Position numbers and translations under genes: made by a program | In this document: positions 61,220 to 64,000 of the stretch, piece after piece | Position numbering within the stretch: the stretch's first letter is position 1 | Layout: every line of letters starts with the position of its first letter | Source of the DNA: Thermalbibacter longus | Lineage (GTDB): Bacteria; Chloroflexota; Chloroflexia; Thermomicrobiales; Thermomicrobiaceae | Length of the DNA stretch: 64,000 bases | Direction of reading: 5' to 3' | NCBI RefSeq assembly: GCF_023806485.1 | Contig: NZ_JAMSLR010000006.1 | Span: forward strand, 62,001-126,000 | The notes under the pieces: generated by a model | The model's database searches: none | Told to the model about the DNA's origin: nothing | What the model saw: only the letters and a program-made list of their open reading frames with translations

Positions 61220-62032
61220 GTGTACCTGACGCGTCATGCCACGCCTAGTGGGCCGCGCTGGGCCAGGGACGGTCACTATCTCCCGGCCAGCTTCAACCTG
61301 AGGCTGGCCCTGGAATTGCCCGCCGCAGCCGCTCGCGAGCTCCTGGCGGTGCTGCCGGCCGGCGAGCCGGCCACCGATCCGACCCTGCCGCCACTGGAGC
61401 CGGAGCAGGAGGTCTGGGCCAGCGGGGTGACGTACCTGCGGAGCCGAGATGCCCGCATGGCCGAGTCCGTGGTCAAAGATATCTACGACCTGGTCTACGA
61501 GGCCGAGCGGCCAGAGCTCTTCTTCAAGGCCGCTGGCTGGCGCGTCGCCGGGCCTGGCGAGCCGATCCGCGTCCGGCGAGACAGCGCCTGGAATGTGCCG
61601 GAGCCCGAGCTGGTGGCCGTCTTCACGCGCACGCTGGAGATCGTGGGCTACACGGCCGGCAACGACGTGTCCTCGCGCTCGATCGAGGGGGCGAATCCGC
61701 TCTACCTGCCGCAAGCGAAGATCTACGACGGGGCGACGGCGCTCGGTCCGGGTATCGTGATCCACGAGTTCGCGCAGTCCCCAGCGCTACCGATCCGGCT
61801 GGTGATCCGGCGTGGCGACGCTGTCGTCTTCACCGGCGAGACCTCGACAGCGCAGATGAAGCGCTCGCCCGACGACCTGGTGCGCTGGCTCGGACGGGAG
61901 CTCGCATTCCCCTGGGGTGGTTTCCTCATGACCGGAACCGGTATCGTCCCGCCGGACGACTTCACGCTCCAGCCTGGCGATCGCGTCCAGATCACAGTCG
62001 GCCAGCTCACGCTGGAGAACCTGGTTATCTGA
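61220..62032 (+). CDS. Fumarylacetoacetate hydrolase-family protein
   Basis: A 270-residue protein of the FAH fold. The C-terminal catalytic domain shows the metal-binding stretch with VASGV- or WASGVTYLRSRDARM, FKAAGWRVAGPGEPIRV, VGYTAGNDVSSRSIEGANP, YLPQAKIYDGATALGPGIV, and PWGGFLMTGTGIVPPDDF. This combination resembles 2-dehydro-3-deoxy-pentonate dehydratases such as those of sugar-acid pathways, but other hydrolase activities are possible. GTG 61220 is supported by GAGGAGG eight bases upstream. Confidence 0.87.
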   Translation: MYLTRHATPSGPRWARDGHYLPASFNLRLALELPAAAARELLAVLPAGEPATDPTLPPLEPEQEVWASGVTYLRSRDARMAESVVKDIYDLVYEAERPELFFKAAGWRVAGPGEPIRVRRDSAWNVPEPELVAVFTRTLEIVGYTAGNDVSSRSIEGANPLYLPQAKIYDGATALGPGIVIHEFAQSPALPIRLVIRRGDAVVFTGETSTAQMKRSPDDLVRWLGRELAFPWGGFLMTGTGIVPPDDFTLQPGDRVQITVGQLTLENLVI

Positions 62033-62130
62033 GCGCTCGCCATCTCACTGTCCCTTTATGCTCAGATGCCTGAGCACGGGCGTTGGGAGCTGATTGACCG
62101 GAGTACGCTGGCCACTGGGAAGGTGAATCC

Positions 62131-64000
62131 ATGTCGATGACGATCCCCCCTCCGGAGGCCTGGTTCGGGTTCTCGCCAGGGGACGATCGCCGGCTGGCTC
62201 GCTGGCCTGACCTGGTGGCCTACTTCGAGGCGGTGGCGGCTGCCAGTAACCGCGTCCTGTGCCAGCAGCTCGGGCCGACGACCGAGGGGCGGCCGCTGAT
62301 TCTGCTCACCATCTCGTCGCCAGCGAATCTCGCTCGTCTCGGCGAGCTCCAGGCGATCCAGCGGCAGCTCGCCGATCCCCGCGCGCTCGCGGAGCAGAAT
62401 GCCGAGGCACTGACCCGAGCGGGGCGCTGCATTGTCCTGCTCACCTGCAGTATCCACGCCACCGAGGTCGGATCGACGCAGATGACCCCCGCGCTCGTCT
62501 ACGAGCTGGCAACGCGAGCAGACGACGATGTGCGCGCAATGCTCGACGAGGTGGTGTTGCTCCTGATCCCCTGCCTCAATCCCGATGGTCTGGAGCTCGT
62601 CGCCGACTGGTACGCGCGCACGCTCGATACGCCGGCGGAGGGAGCCCCGCCCCCAGCGCTGTACCACCCGTACGCAGGCCACGACAACAACCGCGACTGG
62701 TTCATGTTCAATCTCGCCGAGACCCGCCTCGTCGTCGAGCAGGTGCACAACCGCTGGCATCCCCACATCGTCTTCGACCAGCACCAGATGTCGCCGGATG
62801 GGCCCCGCTTCGTCCTGCCGCCGTATATCGACCCGTTCGACCCGAACGTCGATCCCATCTTGCAGGCCGAGATCGCCCAGCTCGGCGCGGCGGTCGCCAG
62901 CGAGCTGATCGCCGAGGGAAAGGCCGGCGTGGCGATGAACGTGATCTTCGATGCCTTCAGCCCATCGCGCGCCTACCAGCACTACCACGGCGGCGTGCGG
63001 CTCCTCTCCGAGGCGGCGAGCTGCAGGATCGCCACGCCCATCGAGCTCAAGCCCGAGGCGCTGCGCGCGATCCAGGACTGCGATCCCCGCCGCGTGGGCT
63101 GGAACCAGCCGCTGCCCTGGCCCGGCGGGATCTGGAGGCTGAGCGACATCGTCGACTACCAGAAGCTCGCCGTTTATGCCTGCCTTCGCCATGCCGCGCG
63201 CTATCGCGAGCAGTGGGTGCGCAACTTCTGGCGGGTGCAGCGACGAGCGGTCTCGCGCGAGTCGCCCTACGCCTTCATCATCCCGGCCGATCAGCCAGAC
63301 CCGCTCGCCGCGGCCGAGCTGATCGAGACGCTGCTGACCGGCCTGGTCGAGGTCGAGGAGGCGACCGCTCCCTTCGAGGCTGGCGGGGTGACCTACCCAG
63401 CCGGCAGCGCGGTCGTTCGCCTGGCGCAGCCGTTCGGTGCCTTCGCCAAGACGCTCCTCGAAGTGCAGCACTACCCCGATGTCCGGCTCTACCCCGGTGG
63501 ACCTCCGAAGCCACCCTACGACACGACCGCGCACACCTTGCCCCTGGCGATGGGGGTCGAGGCTGTGCTGGCCGACCGGCCCTTCGCGGCCGAGCTCTCG
63601 CTTGTGCGGCAAGCACGCTATCCGGCGGGGGGAGTGCAGGGCAGCGGCGCCGTCGGCTACCTGATCGACCCACAGACCAACGCTGCTGTCCGGGCAGTGA
63701 ACCGGCTGCTGGACGCTGGGGCGCAGATCTGGCGCTCGGCCGGCCACTTCGAGCTGGCGGGGGCGCACTGGCCGTCCGGCACCTTTCTCGCTCGCGGGCT
63801 CGCGCCCGAAGCCGCCGAGGCCATCGCGCGAGAGACGCGCTGCCCCTTCAGCGGCCTGGAAGAGGTACCGGCGATCCCGTTCCGGCGAGTCCGCCAGCCT
63901 CGCGTTGGGCTCTACCGGAGCTGGCGCCCGAACGCGATCGACGAGGGGTGGACGCGCTTCGTCTTCGAGCGCTACCATCTCCCGTTCGCCACCGTGAGGG
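62131..64000 (+). CDS. M14-family zinc carboxypeptidase, partial (runs off right edge)
   Basis: The ATG at 62131 follows GGGAAGG, and the frame stays open to the right edge, giving at least 623 residues. The metal site HxxE is visible in [13 protein letters not shown], with a later His in [26 protein letters not shown] and [12 protein letters not shown] are typical of M14-type peptidases with NRD-like substrate-binding residues. The large C-terminal part is conserved in the group. No obvious signal peptide. The true end is outside the window. The long opposite-strand frame here is a shadow. Confidence 0.88.
   Translation, partial: MSMTIPPPEAWFGFSPGDDRRLARWPDLVAYFEAVAAASNRVLCQQLGPTTEGRPLILLTISSPANLARLGELQAIQRQLADPRALAEQNAEALTRAGRCIVLLTCSIHATEVGSTQMTPALVYELATRADDDVRAMLDEVVLLLIPCLNPDGLELVADWYARTLDTPAEGAPPPALYHPYAGHDNNRDWFMFNLAETRLVVEQVHNRWHPHIVFDQHQMSPDGPRFVLPPYIDPFDPNVDPILQAEIAQLGAAVASELIAEGKAGVAMNVIFDAFSPSRAYQHYHGGVRLLSEAASCRIATPIELKPEALRAIQDCDPRRVGWNQPLPWPGGIWRLSDIVDYQKLAVYACLRHAARYREQWVRNFWRVQRRAVSRESPYAFIIPADQPDPLAAAELIETLLTGLVEVEEATAPFEAGGVTYPAGSAVVRLAQPFGAFAKTLLEVQHYPDVRLYPGGPPKPPYDTTAHTLPLAMGVEAVLADRPFAAELSLVRQARYPAGGVQGSGAVGYLIDPQTNAAVRAVNRLLDAGAQIWRSAGHFELAGAHWPSGTFLARGLAPEAAEAIARETRCPFSGLEEVPAIPFRRVRQPRVGLYRSWRPNAIDEGWTRFVFERYHLPFATVR

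Noticed and set aside
62062-63978. 638-codon open frame on the minus strand
   Set aside because: Antisense shadow of the M14 peptidase, which has a start signal, an HxxE motif and stays open to the window edge.
1-64000. tRNA, rRNA, CRISPR arrays, insertion sequences
   Set aside because: I looked for cloverleaf-like segments, regular spaced repeats and transposase motifs and saw none I could support.

Overview
The window is high-GC, gene-dense bacterial chromosome. Gene content and style suggest the Thermomicrobia branch of Chloroflexota: a Qng1-type queuosine salvage enzyme of the kind known from Sphaerobacter, a secreted glycosidase ending in the YFPETGH/VQYFERARFEY repeats common in Chloroflexota, membrane beta-propeller proteins next to ECF sigma factors, and frequent GTG starts. 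This placement is inference; no rRNA or tRNA gene lies in the window to confirm it.

Layout. 0-2.2 kb (minus): a PSP1-like fragment, DNA polymerase III delta-prime (holB) and a NERD-domain membrane protein, overlapping like an operon. 2.6-6.5 kb (plus): three overlapping glycosyltransferase genes, one a fusion of two GT2 domains. 6.5-10.9 kb (minus): cell-wall amidase, a membrane beta-propeller protein and two tandem ECF sigma factors. 11-14.7 kb (plus): unknown protein, gamma-glutamyltransferase-like enzyme, DUF1015 protein. 14.7-18.5 kb (minus): uracil-DNA glycosylase, GNAT acetyltransferase, membrane J-protein and a DrrAB-type ABC transporter. 19-21.2 kb (minus): a four-gene cassette with an HK97-fold major capsid protein, a scaffold-like protein, a small coiled-coil/membrane protein and a zinc-knuckle protein, with no portal, large terminase, tail or integrase. 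21.3-27.7 kb (minus): a c-di-GMP pair, an HD-GYP phosphodiesterase and a PAS-repeat diguanylate cyclase with an 11-G run four codons after its start. 28-34 kb: CCA-adding enzyme, an exported unknown, a thioredoxin-like gene with UGA in its C-x-x-C motif, a MetE-like enzyme and a YitT/YczE-type membrane protein. 34.2 kb: a perfect 16-bp parS site beside ndk, then roadblock and TPR genes, Qng1 and a sarcosine-oxidase-like enzyme. 39.4-40.2 kb: the largest gap, carrying a DnaA-box cluster (candidate oriC). 40-46.4 kb: a P1B-4 metal ATPase, glycogen synthase, and a HAD-SerA fusion gene behind a structured leader with a serine-rich upstream ORF. 46.4-64 kb: VapBC-like pair, E1 alpha/beta dehydrogenase operon, stress and metabolic genes, a gene broken by an amber stop, a second secreted propeller protein, a glycoside hydrolase, and an M14 peptidase open at the right edge.

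Most interesting points: (1) the serA leader, where a Ser-rich ORF with an ideal ribosome-binding site contains an anti-Shine-Dalgarno strand that can pair over 14 bp with the serA ribosome-binding site; (2) the UGA at the first position of a U-x-x-C motif; (3) the minimal capsid cassette; (4) parS plus DnaA boxes within 6 kb; (5) the poly-G run at the start of the diguanylate cyclase gene.
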